A DNA stretch of 64,000 nucleotides from Arcanobacterium ihumii (GCF_900604515.1 NZ_UWOS01000002.1:186001-250000), one strand, 5' to 3'; counted from the first letter of the stretch, positions 53,801 to 62,725 are shown. The notes: a model not told the origin generated them from the sequence alone. Program-made: numbers and translations.

Positions 53801-54859
53801 CTATCGCAAAGTTTTGGATAGGTTTACCCAGTCCCTTAAAAGTTGCTGAGCTCTACCCGAATCAATAACGTCCGTGGCGATGTCGATTCCACGGCGCAAA
53901 CGCTCAACCAATGTCCCCTGATCTGGGCAAACTCCGTCGAGGCGACCATCAGCAACAAATGCTCCAGCAGCATTCAGTACAACAGCGTCGCGAACGGAAC
54001 CTTTTTCCCCGTGAAGAACGCGAGTTGCAACGCGAGCATTGAATTCTGCATCATCCCCTAAAAGATCATCGATAGTTGCGGCTTTGAGCCCAAGCTCAGA
54101 AACGGCGTCGACCTCAGAAAACGTTACTTCTCCTCCACGAACTTCCCAGATTTCATTTGGTACAACAGTCGATAGCTCGTCAAGACCATTCTTACCTCGA
54201 AATACCAGTGCACGGTTTTGGCGTTTAGCCAGCACACCGGCAACTAGCGGAGCTTGGTGTGCGCGAGAAACTCCGATAGCTCCGGCTTGGGGATGAGCTG
54301 GATTAGTAAGTGGCCCAAGCACGTTAAAAGCAGTTGGAACTGCTAATTCTTTACGCGCTTGAGCAGCGAATCGCATAGACGGATGGAACTTATTAGCAAA
54401 GAGGAAAGTAATTCCAAGTTTCCCGAAAGCTTCTTCTACTCCAGCAATCGACAGGTCCAGGTTGATTCCGAGCGCCTCCAGACAATCAGCTGAGCCACTT
54501 TTCGACGATGATGCGCGGTTTCCGTGCTTAACCACAGGGACACCACCAGCGGCGATGACGACGGACGCCATGGTTGAAATATTTACCGTACGGAGACGAT
54601 CCCCACCTGTTCCCACAATATCTATGGAGTCGGTTGGCAGACTAATCTTCTCCGCATGACTTTGCATGGAATCAGCAAGACCAAGGAATTCGTCGGTGGT
54701 TTCACCTTTTGTTGCCAAGGCAGTGAGAAAACCGGCTAGGACGATCGGAGAAGTTGCCCCTTGCATGACTTGATCCATTGCCCAAGCAGTTTGCTCAGAA
54801 CTAAGATCTGAACCGTTTATTACTGCTGAAATGAGATCAGGCCATGCAAATTTAACCAT
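53801..54859 (-). CDS. trpD: Anthranilate phosphoribosyltransferase
   Basis: A 352-residue enzyme joining anthranilate and PRPP in tryptophan synthesis. GTGGD at 83-87, NIST in TVNISTMASV, KHGNRASSSKSGSADCLEALG from 111, HPSMRFAAQAR, and FNVLGPLTNPAHP are all intact. It stands apart from other trp genes, beside the Lrp-type gene, as in many Actinobacteria. Its ATG overlaps the TGA of the upstream receiver gene (TGATG), so the two are translated from one mRNA. Confidence 0.96.
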   Translation of the reverse strand: MVKFAWPDLISAVINGSDLSSEQTAWAMDQVMQGATSPIVLAGFLTALATKGETTDEFLGLADSMQSHAEKISLPTDSIDIVGTGGDRLRTVNISTMASVVIAAGGVPVVKHGNRASSSKSGSADCLEALGINLDLSIAGVEEAFGKLGITFLFANKFHPSMRFAAQARKELAVPTAFNVLGPLTNPAHPQAGAIGVSRAHQAPLVAGVLAKRQNRALVFRGKNGLDELSTVVPNEIWEVRGGEVTFSEVDAVSELGLKAATIDDLLGDDAEFNARVATRVLHGEKGSVRDAVVLNAAGAFVADGRLDGVCPDQGTLVERLRRGIDIATDVIDSGRAQQLLRDWVNLSKTLR

Positions 54860-55287
54860 CAGCGCGAAACTTTCTCCCGAAGAATTTTGGTTACAACCTC
54901 GGATAACTCACGAGGATTGATTGGATATTGAATAATAGCATTTGGCTTGGAGACTCGGGCTAGCCATTCATCTTGTGGACGCGCGATAAGGACGACGTAA
55001 TCCATATCTGGATCGATTTCGTCTCGAACTTTCTTTCCAAGTCCGATTCCGCCTAACTTAGGGGTTTCAGCGTCAAGGATCAAGAGGGAGAAATCACCTT
55101 CTTGGATCTTCATTTCTGCACCCTGCCACGTTGCCGATTCTACCCAGTTAATTGAAGGGAGATCTTTACCGAGGCGATTCCCCACCGCGTTCATTACATC
55201 TGCACGAGTTTCTCTATTATCCGAGTATACAAGGACATTAACGGCCTCTTTTTCGGCGGGAGAAAGAGCAGATTCTTTAACGGACAT
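54859..55287 (-). CDS. Atypical receiver-domain protein without output domain
   Basis: A 142-residue single CheY-like receiver. The phosphoacceptor is Asp72 in LLILDAETP. The acidic pocket has only one Asp (S22-D23 in VYSDN), the switch Ser/Thr position is Ile101 (VVLIAR for the usual VVLTAR), and the invariant Lys is Tyr121 (QYPINPREL for KPxxPxEL). Ordinary phosphorylation signalling is therefore unlikely. The ATG at 55287 has GGAGG 8 nt upstream; longer readings lack support. It is coupled to trpD by TGATG; no histidine kinase is nearby. Confidence 0.82.
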   Translation of the reverse strand: MSVKESALSPAEKEAVNVLVYSDNRETRADVMNAVGNRLGKDLPSINWVESATWQGAEMKIQEGDFSLLILDAETPKLGGIGLGKKVRDEIDPDMDYVVLIARPQDEWLARVSKPNAIIQYPINPRELSEVVTKILREKVSR

Positions 55288-55535
55288 AGGGAATCCTCCA
55301 GTACTTATTTTCGGCGGTCTGCCATTCACAAAACATAGTGTACCTATTTTCTGGTACGACGTAGACATACAACACCAATCTTATCGCGCATCTGCGAAAT
55401 TATTGCGCACATAGTGAAATTTCAATGCCTTATAGTGCACGAACTTCATAGAATTAATCTCAGATCGCTTTTTATGCGTGGCAACCGCCGAATCTTGGTT
55501 GCCCAAGCGATTGTGTACATTTCACTGGAGGAAAA
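55288..55535. other. Divergent intergenic region upstream of sodA
   Basis: 248 bases with no gene. It must contain the promoters for the receiver-trpD operon (minus) and sodA (plus); I could not settle a single -35/-10 pair or an iron- or oxidant-response site. Confidence 0.4.
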
Positions 55536-56159
55536 ATGACTGTATACACCCTTCCCGAACTAGATTACGACTACGCAGCTCTCGAGCCGCACATCTCTGG
55601 AAAGATCATGGAGCTTCATCACGATAAGCATCATGCAACCTATGTGAGTGGCGCTAACGCTGCTCTCGAAAACCTCGCAGCAGCCCGTGAAGCTGGAGAT
55701 CTTTCGAAAATCAATCAGTTCTCTAAGGATCTTGCGTTCAACCTCGGTGGTCACACCAACCACTCCATTTTCTGGAAGAACCTTTCACCTAATGGTGGCG
55801 GTGAGCCAGAAGGTGAAATCGCAGAGGCAATTAAGGATTCGTTCGGCAGCTTCGACAACTTCAAGAAGCACTTCACCGCTACTGCAACTGGTATCCAAGG
55901 TTCCGGTTGGGCAGTCCTGGCCTACGATTCAATTTCAGGCAAGCTCAACATCTTCCAGCTCTTCGACCAGCAGGCAAATGTTCCAGTTGGAACCATTCCA
56001 CTCTTCATGCTTGATATGTGGGAGCATGCCTTCTACCTCGATTATCTCAACGTCAAGGCAGATTACGTTAAGGCAATCTGGAACATCGTGAACTGGGCAG
56101 ATGTTAACGAACGCCTGGTCAACGCAGCAGCTAAGGCTGATTCCTTGATCGTACGATAA
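55536..56159 (+). CDS. sodA: Superoxide dismutase (Mn/Fe family, Mn-type signature)
   Basis: A 207-residue superoxide dismutase. Metal ligands H28 (MELHHDKHH), H76 ([10 protein letters not shown]), D159 and H163 ([12 protein letters not shown]). Gly71-Gly72 and the FDQQANVP segment with the active-site Gln at 144-145 match Mn or cambialistic enzymes. No signal peptide, so it is cytosolic or leaves the cell by a leaderless route. GGAGG lies 6 nt before the ATG. A strong terminator follows. Confidence 0.96.
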   Translation: MTVYTLPELDYDYAALEPHISGKIMELHHDKHHATYVSGANAALENLAAAREAGDLSKINQFSKDLAFNLGGHTNHSIFWKNLSPNGGGEPEGEIAEAIKDSFGSFDNFKKHFTATATGIQGSGWAVLAYDSISGKLNIFQLFDQQANVPVGTIPLFMLDMWEHAFYLDYLNVKADYVKAIWNIVNWADVNERLVNAAAKADSLIVR

Positions 56160-56182
56160 CTTTTAAATAGAGCCCTTTTCTG

Positions 56183-56221
56183 GTGTGGGTGTGGACGAAA
56201 GTCCACACCCACACTTCTTTT
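56183..56221 (+). terminator. Intrinsic terminator of sodA
   Basis: Stem gtgtgggtgtggac (56183-56196), loop gaaa, and gtccacacccacac (56201-56214), followed by ttctttt. Perfect 14-bp stem with GNRA-type loop and T-rich tail. Confidence 0.9.
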
Positions 56222-56443
56222 CTGTCCACAAGGACCTATATCCCCGGTATTTCCCTGCCAAAACGAAAAAGGTCCCAAAATTTGCAAAAACAGGACCTTC
56301 GTCCCGATTTCCAATTTAGGAAAACCGGCTATTACTTAATTTGCGAAATTGTTCCCATTTCAACAAGTAGTTCTAGCTATTCGGTGCAATATGTTTAAGA
56401 GTGCATTTCATTTAGCTATTTTCAACGAGGTTAATTAGTTCAG
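56222..56443 (+). promoter_or_regulatory. Upstream region of the lactate operon with overlapping dyads
   Basis: 222 gene-free, AT-rich bases. Two overlapping dyads, ttgtt-N8-aacaa (56349-56366) and gaaat-N7-atttc (56345-56361), and a direct repeat tagctatt about 40 bp apart (near 56374 and 56413) are candidate regulator sites. No lutR-type regulator gene is in the window. Confidence 0.35.
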
Positions 56444-58108
56444 ATGCTTCTTACTACATTTACGCCATCTACCACGGCAATTGGTGATTCTGTTGTGCTT
56501 TCAGCACTACTAGGAATTTTTCCACTCGTCGTCTTTTTCGTTATGCTCGGAGTGTTCAAACTAGCCACCCACTGGTGCGCACTGGGCTCACTACTCGTAG
56601 CTTTTATTTCCGCAGTTGTAGGGTTCGGAATGCCTATTTCGTTGGTAGGGCTTTCTACCCTCCAAGGCATCGCTTTTGGCCTCGCTCCAATTATCTATAT
56701 CGTAATCGCAGCGGTTTGGCTCTATAACCTAACTGTGACATCAGGTCGTTCAGAAGACGTACGTGCCGTATTTTCCGCGGTAGGAAAAGGCGATATCCGT
56801 ATCCAAGCCTTACTCGTCGCATTCTCGTTTTGTGGGTTGCTCGAAGGTCTAGCCGGATTTGGTGCACCAGTAGCTATCGTTGCGGCAATGCTGGTCACAC
56901 TGGGGCTTTCACCCATTAAAGCCGCAGTCGTAACCATGGTTGGTAATGCAATTAACGTCGGATTTGGAGCAATGGCTATTCCAGTTACGACGGCGGGACG
57001 TCTCGGAGGCGTACCAGGTACAGAAGTAGCTTCAACCGCTTCATCGCTTACCCCGTGGATTGCAACGTTTGTTCCGCTTCTACTTCTCATGATTTTAGAT
57101 GGCAAGCGCGGCCTCAAAGAACTGTGGTTCCTAGCATTAGTCCAGGGCATTGTTACCTCGTTGGGCCACGTCATCGCGGCTAATTTCATCTCCTACGAGC
57201 TCACTGCTGTATTTGCATCTTTGCTTGGCTTCACCGTAACCGCAGCGATCTTAACGAAAATGAATCCACAAACACCAGAAGAATTCCGTTCACACGGAAT
57301 TGATTCCAAAACCATTCACAAACCACTCAACGCTGGACGAGTAACTCTTGCTCTTATGCCTTACTGGCTCGTCGTCATCATCTTCGCAATTGCTAAGCTA
57401 TGGCGTTTAGGGATCGACGTCCCTGCTCTTTTGGCTTCCACAGATCGCCAAATTAAGTGGCCAGGTCTCTACGGACAATTACTTACCCCAAGCGGTGAAG
57501 TTTCCACTTCCCCGATCTGCAATCTACAAACCTTATCCTCACCAGGCACCATGATTGTTTTGACAGCCTTGATCGTTGCATTCATCTACGGCAAGAATTC
57601 TTCAAGTGACCTCTTCCCATATTCATTTGGGCAAGGAATCCGCACTCTCTTTACCACGATTTCTTCACTCAAACTCTCATTGCTGACGATCGCCCTCGTT
57701 ATGGCACTTGCCTACGTCATGAACTTCTCGGGCCAAACGGTCGCTATCGGTGCCGCCCTTGCAGCTACTGGCTCCGCGTTTGGTTTCCTTTCTCCTATCC
57801 TTGGATGGATCGGAACCGCTGTAACCGGATCTGCTACATCCTCTAATGCATTATTCGCTAATCTCCAATCCACCGCCGCTCACGGAGCTTCCTTAGACCC
57901 GGGTGTATTGCTCTCCGCAAACTCGATCGGTGGGGGTATTGGAAAGATCGTTTCGCCACAGAACTTGGCAATCGCTGCAACCGCAGTAGGCCAGGTTGGT
58001 AGCGAGCCAGAAATTCTTCGCAAGGTTGCACCGTGGTCCTTCGGCCTACTCGGTTACCTCTGCATCATTATTTTCTTGGCATCTCAAGGCATTATCCCTA
58101 CTCTTTAG
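56444..58108 (+). CDS. lutP: L-lactate permease (LctP/LutP family)
   Basis: A 554-residue polytopic membrane transporter with about 13 hydrophobic segments, of the LctP lactate:proton symporter family. Recognisable segments: FCGLLEGLAGFGAPVAIVAAMLVTLG, MVGNAINVGFGAMAIPV, and GWIGTAVTGSATSSNALFANLQ near the C-terminus. It imports lactate (and possibly glycolate). The ribosome site is weak (GAGG 13 nt upstream). It is 35 nt upstream of lutA, so transport and oxidation are in one operon. Confidence 0.93.
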   Translation: MLLTTFTPSTTAIGDSVVLSALLGIFPLVVFFVMLGVFKLATHWCALGSLLVAFISAVVGFGMPISLVGLSTLQGIAFGLAPIIYIVIAAVWLYNLTVTSGRSEDVRAVFSAVGKGDIRIQALLVAFSFCGLLEGLAGFGAPVAIVAAMLVTLGLSPIKAAVVTMVGNAINVGFGAMAIPVTTAGRLGGVPGTEVASTASSLTPWIATFVPLLLLMILDGKRGLKELWFLALVQGIVTSLGHVIAANFISYELTAVFASLLGFTVTAAILTKMNPQTPEEFRSHGIDSKTIHKPLNAGRVTLALMPYWLVVIIFAIAKLWRLGIDVPALLASTDRQIKWPGLYGQLLTPSGEVSTSPICNLQTLSSPGTMIVLTALIVAFIYGKNSSSDLFPYSFGQGIRTLFTTISSLKLSLLTIALVMALAYVMNFSGQTVAIGAALAATGSAFGFLSPILGWIGTAVTGSATSSNALFANLQSTAAHGASLDPGVLLSANSIGGGIGKIVSPQNLAIAATAVGQVGSEPEILRKVAPWSFGLLGYLCIIIFLASQGIIPTL

Positions 58109-58143
58109 ACTCGTTCACTAGCACACAAATAGAAAGAGGATTC

Positions 58144-58932
58144 ATGAAAGTCGCATTATTTGCTACATGTATCGCCGACTCGATGTTCCCACAGGCCCCT
58201 CAAGCAACGATGCACCTTTTGGAACGTCTCGGCGTTACCGTCGAATTCCCGCAGTCGCAGGCATGCTGTGGCCAGATGCATATCAACACCGGTTACTACC
58301 CAGAGGCAATGCCACTAATTAAGAACCACGTTGAGACTTTTTCGCCTGTACTCGACGGCGAATGGGATGCCATCGTTGTCCCTTCAGGTTCTTGCACCGG
58401 TTCAATCCGTCATCAACAAGAAATGGTTGCAAAGGCAGAAGGCTTTGACGGACTTGCTAAGACCGCTGGCGAAATCGCTGCGAAAACCTACGAGCTATCG
58501 GAATTCCTGGTTGATATTCTTGGAAAGACCGACGTCGGTGCTTACTTCCCACATCGCGTGACCTACCATCCAACCTGCCATTCTTTACGAGTTGCTCGTG
58601 TAGGCGATCGCCCGTATCAGTTGCTTCGCGAAGTACAAGGAATCGATTTGGTTGATTTGCCAGAAGCAGAGTCCTGCTGTGGCTTCGGCGGAACCTTCTC
58701 CTTAAAGAACGCGGAAACCTCTGCATCGATGCTTGCGGACAAGATGACGAATATCAAGTCCACGGGTGCAGATGTTTTGGTTGCAGGAGACTACTCCTGC
58801 CTCATGCACATCGCTGGTGGCCTTGCTCGTAACCGTGCAGGTGTTCGCGCGATGCATCTCGCAGAAGTCCTTGCTGGCACCCAGGATCACCCTTGGACTG
58901 CTCCGTCCACGACAGTAAAGGCAGGTGTCTGA
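58144..58932 (+). CDS. lutA: Lactate utilization protein LutA (Fe-S, CCG domains)
   Basis: A 262-residue protein with two cysteine-rich CCG domains: FPQSQACCGQMHINTGY and AESCCGFGGTFSLK, plus YHPTCHSL. With LutB and LutC it forms the L-lactate dehydrogenase complex that oxidises lactate to pyruvate. The ATG at 58144 has AAAGAGG upstream; an in-frame longer reading from 58033 overlaps lutP and is rejected. One nucleotide separates its stop from the lutB start. Confidence 0.94.
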   Translation: MKVALFATCIADSMFPQAPQATMHLLERLGVTVEFPQSQACCGQMHINTGYYPEAMPLIKNHVETFSPVLDGEWDAIVVPSGSCTGSIRHQQEMVAKAEGFDGLAKTAGEIAAKTYELSEFLVDILGKTDVGAYFPHRVTYHPTCHSLRVARVGDRPYQLLREVQGIDLVDLPEAESCCGFGGTFSLKNAETSASMLADKMTNIKSTGADVLVAGDYSCLMHIAGGLARNRAGVRAMHLAEVLAGTQDHPWTAPSTTVKAGV

Positions 58933-58933
58933 T

Positions 58934-60463
58934 ATGGCAACCTTTCTAGGTATTCCAAAATTCGTTTCTGGCTTGAAGCACAACGCCGACCAATGGGAAG
59001 TTGGACAGCCACTTCCCGAAGATACTCTCCGTTGGGGTTCATCTTTCCCACAAGGTGCAGCCTCCACACTTCGAAACAGCCAGATGCGCAAGAACCTAGG
59101 GCATGCTACCCACACGATTCGTAGCAAGCGCAACCTTCGCGTCTTAGAAATGCCCGATTGGGAAGATCTACGCGAATCAGCTTCGGCCATTAAACACGAG
59201 ACTATGTCTAACCTGCCTGAACTGCTCGTCCAGATGGAAGAAAATGTTACCAAGCGCGGCGGTATCGTCCACTGGGCGCGTGATGCGGCAGAAGCAAACG
59301 AGATCATTCTTTCTATTCTTCGCGAGAAGCAGGTAGAAGAAGTTGTCAAAGTTAAATCCATGGTTACCCAGGAAATCAATTTGAATGAATTCCTTGATTC
59401 ACATGGCATCAAGGCTTGGGAAACCGATCTTGCAGAAATGATTGTGCAACTTGGCAAAGATATGCCCTCTCACCTCGTTGTTCCTGCAATTCACCGCAAC
59501 CGTTCTGAGATCCGTGAAATCTTCTTAAGGGAGATGGCAGATGCGCCTAAAGGTCTCACAGCAGATCCACGTGAACTCGCAATGGCCGCCCGCGCTCATT
59601 TGCGCGCACTTTTCCTTAAATCCAAGGTGGCAATTTCGGGATCCAATATGATGATCTCCGAAACCGGAACTCTTTCTGTTTACGAATCAGAAGGAAACGG
59701 TCGTATGTGCCTGACCTTGCCTGAAACACTTATTTCCGTCGTCGGAATTGAAAAGATGGTGCCTCGCTTCCAAGACGCTGAGGTCTTCTCCCAACTCCTG
59801 CCACGTTCGGCAACAGGCGAACGTATGAACCCATACACTTCCTTCTGGACCGGCGTCACCCCAGGTGACGGACCACAAGAGTTCCACTTAATTTTGCTTG
59901 ATAATGGTCGTTCGAAGGCACTTGCAGATGAGGTAGGACGCGAAGCACTTCACTGCATTCGTTGTGCGGCTTGTTTGAATGTATGCCCAGTATACGAACA
60001 TGTAGGCGGACACGCATACAACTCGATTTACCCAGGTCCAATCGGCGCAATCCTTACGCCGCAATTGCTTGAAGCCACCGATCACCACGATCCAGCTGCC
60101 TCGCTGCCCTTCGCTTCCACACTATGCGGAGCTTGTGGAGATGTTTGCCCAGTTAAAATCGATATTCCTGGAGCTTTGGTTCACTTGCGCCACCGTTACA
60201 CCGAGGCTAACCGCGGCGGAATTCCAAACGGTTGGGATGTAGCCATGAAGGCATCGTCTAAGGTTATGTCTAACGGCCATCGCTTCGAAAAGGCAGCCCG
60301 CATGGCAAAATTGGGACGCCCAATTGCCGGTAAGGACGAAAAGATTTCCGCGCTTCCATGGCCGGTATCTGCATGGACTCGAAACAAAGATGTACCCGCT
60401 CCACCAGCGCAGTCATTCCGTGACTGGTATAACGAAGAGCAAAAGAAAGGTGAGGAAAAATGA
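58934..60463 (+). CDS. lutB: Lactate utilization iron-sulfur protein LutB
   Basis: A 509-residue subunit with an N-terminal LUD domain and a ferredoxin-like part bearing two [4Fe-4S] motifs: CIRCAACLNVCPVYEHVGG and CGACGDVCPVKIDIP. A C-terminal extension follows, ending at residue 509. It should shuttle electrons from lactate oxidation. The ATG at 58934 is favoured over a GTG at 58925, which lies inside lutA. It overlaps lutC by ATGA. Confidence 0.95.
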   Translation: MATFLGIPKFVSGLKHNADQWEVGQPLPEDTLRWGSSFPQGAASTLRNSQMRKNLGHATHTIRSKRNLRVLEMPDWEDLRESASAIKHETMSNLPELLVQMEENVTKRGGIVHWARDAAEANEIILSILREKQVEEVVKVKSMVTQEINLNEFLDSHGIKAWETDLAEMIVQLGKDMPSHLVVPAIHRNRSEIREIFLREMADAPKGLTADPRELAMAARAHLRALFLKSKVAISGSNMMISETGTLSVYESEGNGRMCLTLPETLISVVGIEKMVPRFQDAEVFSQLLPRSATGERMNPYTSFWTGVTPGDGPQEFHLILLDNGRSKALADEVGREALHCIRCAACLNVCPVYEHVGGHAYNSIYPGPIGAILTPQLLEATDHHDPAASLPFASTLCGACGDVCPVKIDIPGALVHLRHRYTEANRGGIPNGWDVAMKASSKVMSNGHRFEKAARMAKLGRPIAGKDEKISALPWPVSAWTRNKDVPAPPAQSFRDWYNEEQKKGEEK

Positions 60464-61104
60464 GCGCACGTGACGATATCCTAAATTCCGTACGAGCAGC
60501 CCTCGCAACTCAGAAGGTTCCTACACCTGAACCTCCACGCAACTACCGTCGTACCGCAGAAGATCTGCCAGGTAGCGAGGCTGTAATTGCGGATCTCATT
60601 GAGAAACTCGAAGATTACACCGCAACCGTCATACGTTGTAAGGAAGATGGAATCGCCGATGCAATTGACTCGTTTCTTTCAGATGCCAAGTCTGTGGTTG
60701 TCCCGCACGGTTTGAAGAAGGACTGGCAAGAAGCTGCAGAACGCGACGGACGCATAGTCCAGCAAGACTCCGTTGATGCTCCTCTTGATAACTACCAGCT
60801 CAATGACATTGACGCAGTGGTAACTTCATCCGCTGTAGCAATTTCGATGTCTGGAACAATCATCCTTGACGGGGAAGCAGATCAGGGACGCCGCGCGATC
60901 ACCTTGATCCCAGATACACACGTAATCGTTTTACGAGCAAAGGACATTTACCCTACCGTTCCGCAAGCGGTAGATATCCTCGGTGAGAACCCAACTCGTC
61001 CATTCACTTGGATCGCTGGTCCTTCGGCAACATCTGATATCGAACTAGTTCGAGTTGATGGCGTTCATGGTCCACGTAATTTACGTGTAATCATCGTCGA
61101 CTAA
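60460..61104 (+). CDS. lutC: Lactate utilization protein LutC
   Basis: A 214-residue LUD-domain protein (SVVVPHGLKKDW; DAVVTSSAVAISMSGTIILD; GPSATSDIELVRVDGVHGPRNLRVIIVD). It is the third part of the Lut lactate dehydrogenase. Its start overlaps the lutB stop, so translation is coupled. The last gene of the operon, followed by a very long hairpin. Confidence 0.94.
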   Translation: MSARDDILNSVRAALATQKVPTPEPPRNYRRTAEDLPGSEAVIADLIEKLEDYTATVIRCKEDGIADAIDSFLSDAKSVVVPHGLKKDWQEAAERDGRIVQQDSVDAPLDNYQLNDIDAVVTSSAVAISMSGTIILDGEADQGRRAITLIPDTHVIVLRAKDIYPTVPQAVDILGENPTRPFTWIAGPSATSDIELVRVDGVHGPRNLRVIIVD

Positions 61105-61114
61105 TCCCCGTTGC

Positions 61115-61167
61115 TAGGTATGGGTGTGGGGAGAACCTTTCAAAGGTTCTCCCCACACCCATACCTA
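61115..61167. terminator. Perfect 26-bp hairpin ending the lut operon
   Basis: Arms 61115-61140 and 61142-61167 are exact reverse complements around a single central base. It lies between convergent lutC and the FKBP gene. Neither side has a strong T-run, so it probably works as a bidirectional end or RNA-stabilising structure. Confidence 0.8.
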
Positions 61168-61198
61168 TATTAAATGTTCCTCTAACTCTTAAAACCGC

Positions 61199-62146
61199 TC
61201 ACTTACCAGCAGGGATCTGACCAACAATATCGACTACTACTGCAAAGGCTGGGCTCTTGGGCGGATTAGCGCCTTCTGAGGCTGGTTGAGTAATAAGCAC
61301 TCGTGAACCAACTGGGATGTCTTTCAATAATTCAAAAGGAGACCCTGCAGTCACTGGAATAGCCTGTGGACCAGTGATTCCGTAGGTGGATTCACCGGTG
61401 GAGTTATCCCATAAAGACATCCCATACTGCAGATAAACGGTGGTGCCGGCATCTTTAACTGGTTCACCTGAACCACGAGCAATAACAGTGAGTTGACGCT
61501 GAGTCGGTTGTGGCTGACCTGCTTTTACCTTCACTGAAACTGGCGATCCTAGCTCACCTGAAATTTCTACTGGGAGCTGATCAAGTGGAGTTTCAGGTTT
61601 TGCGTGAGGGTCTCCGCCCTTATCTTTTCCGTAAGCATCCTTGATCTCGACATAGAATGCAATAACGTCATCTGCACCAATACCCGCAGCTTGATTACCG
61701 CCAGAAGCGCCATAGCCCTTGTCCGGTGGTACCACCAAGATTACTTTCGAACCAATTTTTTGACCCGCGAGACCTTCAGTCCATCCAGCAATAACCTTTT
61801 CCAAAAGGAACCCAGTCGGTGCGCCGCGCTTGAAGGAGGAGTCAAAAGATTCGTCCTTACCCCAAACTTGACCAACGTAATCGGCAATGACTGTGTCGGT
61901 CTTTTCTACGGTTGCTCCACTTCCTTCAGCAACAACTTGGACTTTAAGGTCCTTTGGTGCACCAGAATCAGGGAACTTAAGTTTGGTCTTTTCTCCCTTT
62001 TCTTCCACCGTCGGCATCGTCCCATCCCATTCTTTTTGGGATGACGACGAAGTAGAGTTGCTTGATTTCGCTTCGTTATTACCACACGCAGCTAAACCGA
62101 AAATCATAAGTGCCGAGGTAATACCGGCAATCAATTGACGTTTCAC
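61199..62146 (-). CDS. FKBP-type peptidyl-prolyl isomerase lipoprotein with a second degenerate FKBP domain
   Basis: A 315-residue exported lipoprotein. The signal peptide ends in the lipobox LAAC (Cys21). A Ser/Asn-rich tether is followed by a canonical FKBP domain (about 80-195: VIADYVGQVWGKDESFDSSF, VIAGWTEGLAGQKIGSKVILVVPPDKGYG). A second region (about 210-310: VYLQYGMSLWDNSTGES, LKDIPVGSRVLITQP) has the same fold order but lacks most active-site aromatics. It probably helps fold exported proteins at the outer face of the membrane. The GTG at 62146 is chosen with AGGAG 5 nt upstream. Confidence 0.9.
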   Translation of the reverse strand: MKRQLIAGITSALMIFGLAACGNNEAKSSNSTSSSSQKEWDGTMPTVEEKGEKTKLKFPDSGAPKDLKVQVVAEGSGATVEKTDTVIADYVGQVWGKDESFDSSFKRGAPTGFLLEKVIAGWTEGLAGQKIGSKVILVVPPDKGYGASGGNQAAGIGADDVIAFYVEIKDAYGKDKGGDPHAKPETPLDQLPVEISGELGSPVSVKVKAGQPQPTQRQLTVIARGSGEPVKDAGTTVYLQYGMSLWDNSTGESTYGITGPQAIPVTAGSPFELLKDIPVGSRVLITQPASEGANPPKSPAFAVVVDIVGQIPAGK

Positions 62147-62200
62147 GTACACTCCTACGTCATACCAGAAAGCGTCTTTTCTTACATAAGACACTAAAAG

Positions 62201-62233
62201 TAAAGTTCCCCGATATTTTATCGGGGAACTTTA
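62201..62233 (-). terminator. Terminator of erpA
   Basis: Arms 62201-62215 and 62219-62233 are a perfect 15-bp stem with loop ttt. On the minus strand CTTTTAG follows. It ends the erpA transcript 5 nt after the stop codon and separates it from the FKBP gene. Confidence 0.8.
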
Positions 62234-62237
62234 GAAC

Positions 62238-62588
62238 TCAGTGGAAGGACTCTCCACAAGCACAGGTTCCTTTTGCAGCAGGGTTATCAATAGTGAAGCC
62301 CTGACGCTCGATCGAATCCGCAAAGTCGATCGTTGCACCGTCAAGATATGGTACCGACATACGATCAACGATTACTTCAACACCGTCGAACTCAGCCACT
62401 GCGTCTCCATCAAGAAAACGCTCGTCGAAGTAAAGCTGATACATCAAACCTGAACAACCGCCTGGCTGGACAGCTACTCGAAGGCGTAGATCGTCACGTC
62501 CTTCCTGCTCAAGTAGTGACTTAACTTTCTGGGCAGCTACCTCGGTAAGAGTAACACCGTGTGTTGCAGCCTCGAGCTGTTCGCTCAT
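62238..62588 (-). CDS. erpA: A-type iron-sulfur carrier (ErpA/IscA family)
   Basis: A 116-residue HesB/IscA-fold protein with the three conserved cysteines C45 (QPGGCSGLMY), C109 and C111 (GTCACGESF). It delivers Fe-S clusters to targets; this window alone has aconitase, serine dehydratase and LutA/LutB as likely clients. The ATG at 62588 (MSEQLEAATHG) has GGAGG 7 nt upstream; an upstream in-frame start at 62639 is not supported. It follows the glycerate-kinase-like gene after 137 nt, the same order as Rv2204c-Rv2205c. Confidence 0.94.
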   Translation of the reverse strand: MSEQLEAATHGVTLTEVAAQKVKSLLEQEGRDDLRLRVAVQPGGCSGLMYQLYFDERFLDGDAVAEFDGVEVIVDRMSVPYLDGATIDFADSIERQGFTIDNPAAKGTCACGESFH

Positions 62589-62725
62589 TCTTTGACCTCC
62601 ATCGCAAGTCATTATCTTTGTAAGATACAGCCTAACCACATTTGACGTGGCACTCCAACGCTAAGCTACTTGATTCTTCGCGAAGCGAATTATACCACTG
62701 ACGGTTCCAGTGAAAACGAGCTTCC

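Noticed and set aside
58702-59457. Minus-strand open frame of 251 codons opposite lutA/lutB
   Set aside because: Overlaps conserved lut genes completely, with no recognisable domain or ribosome site.
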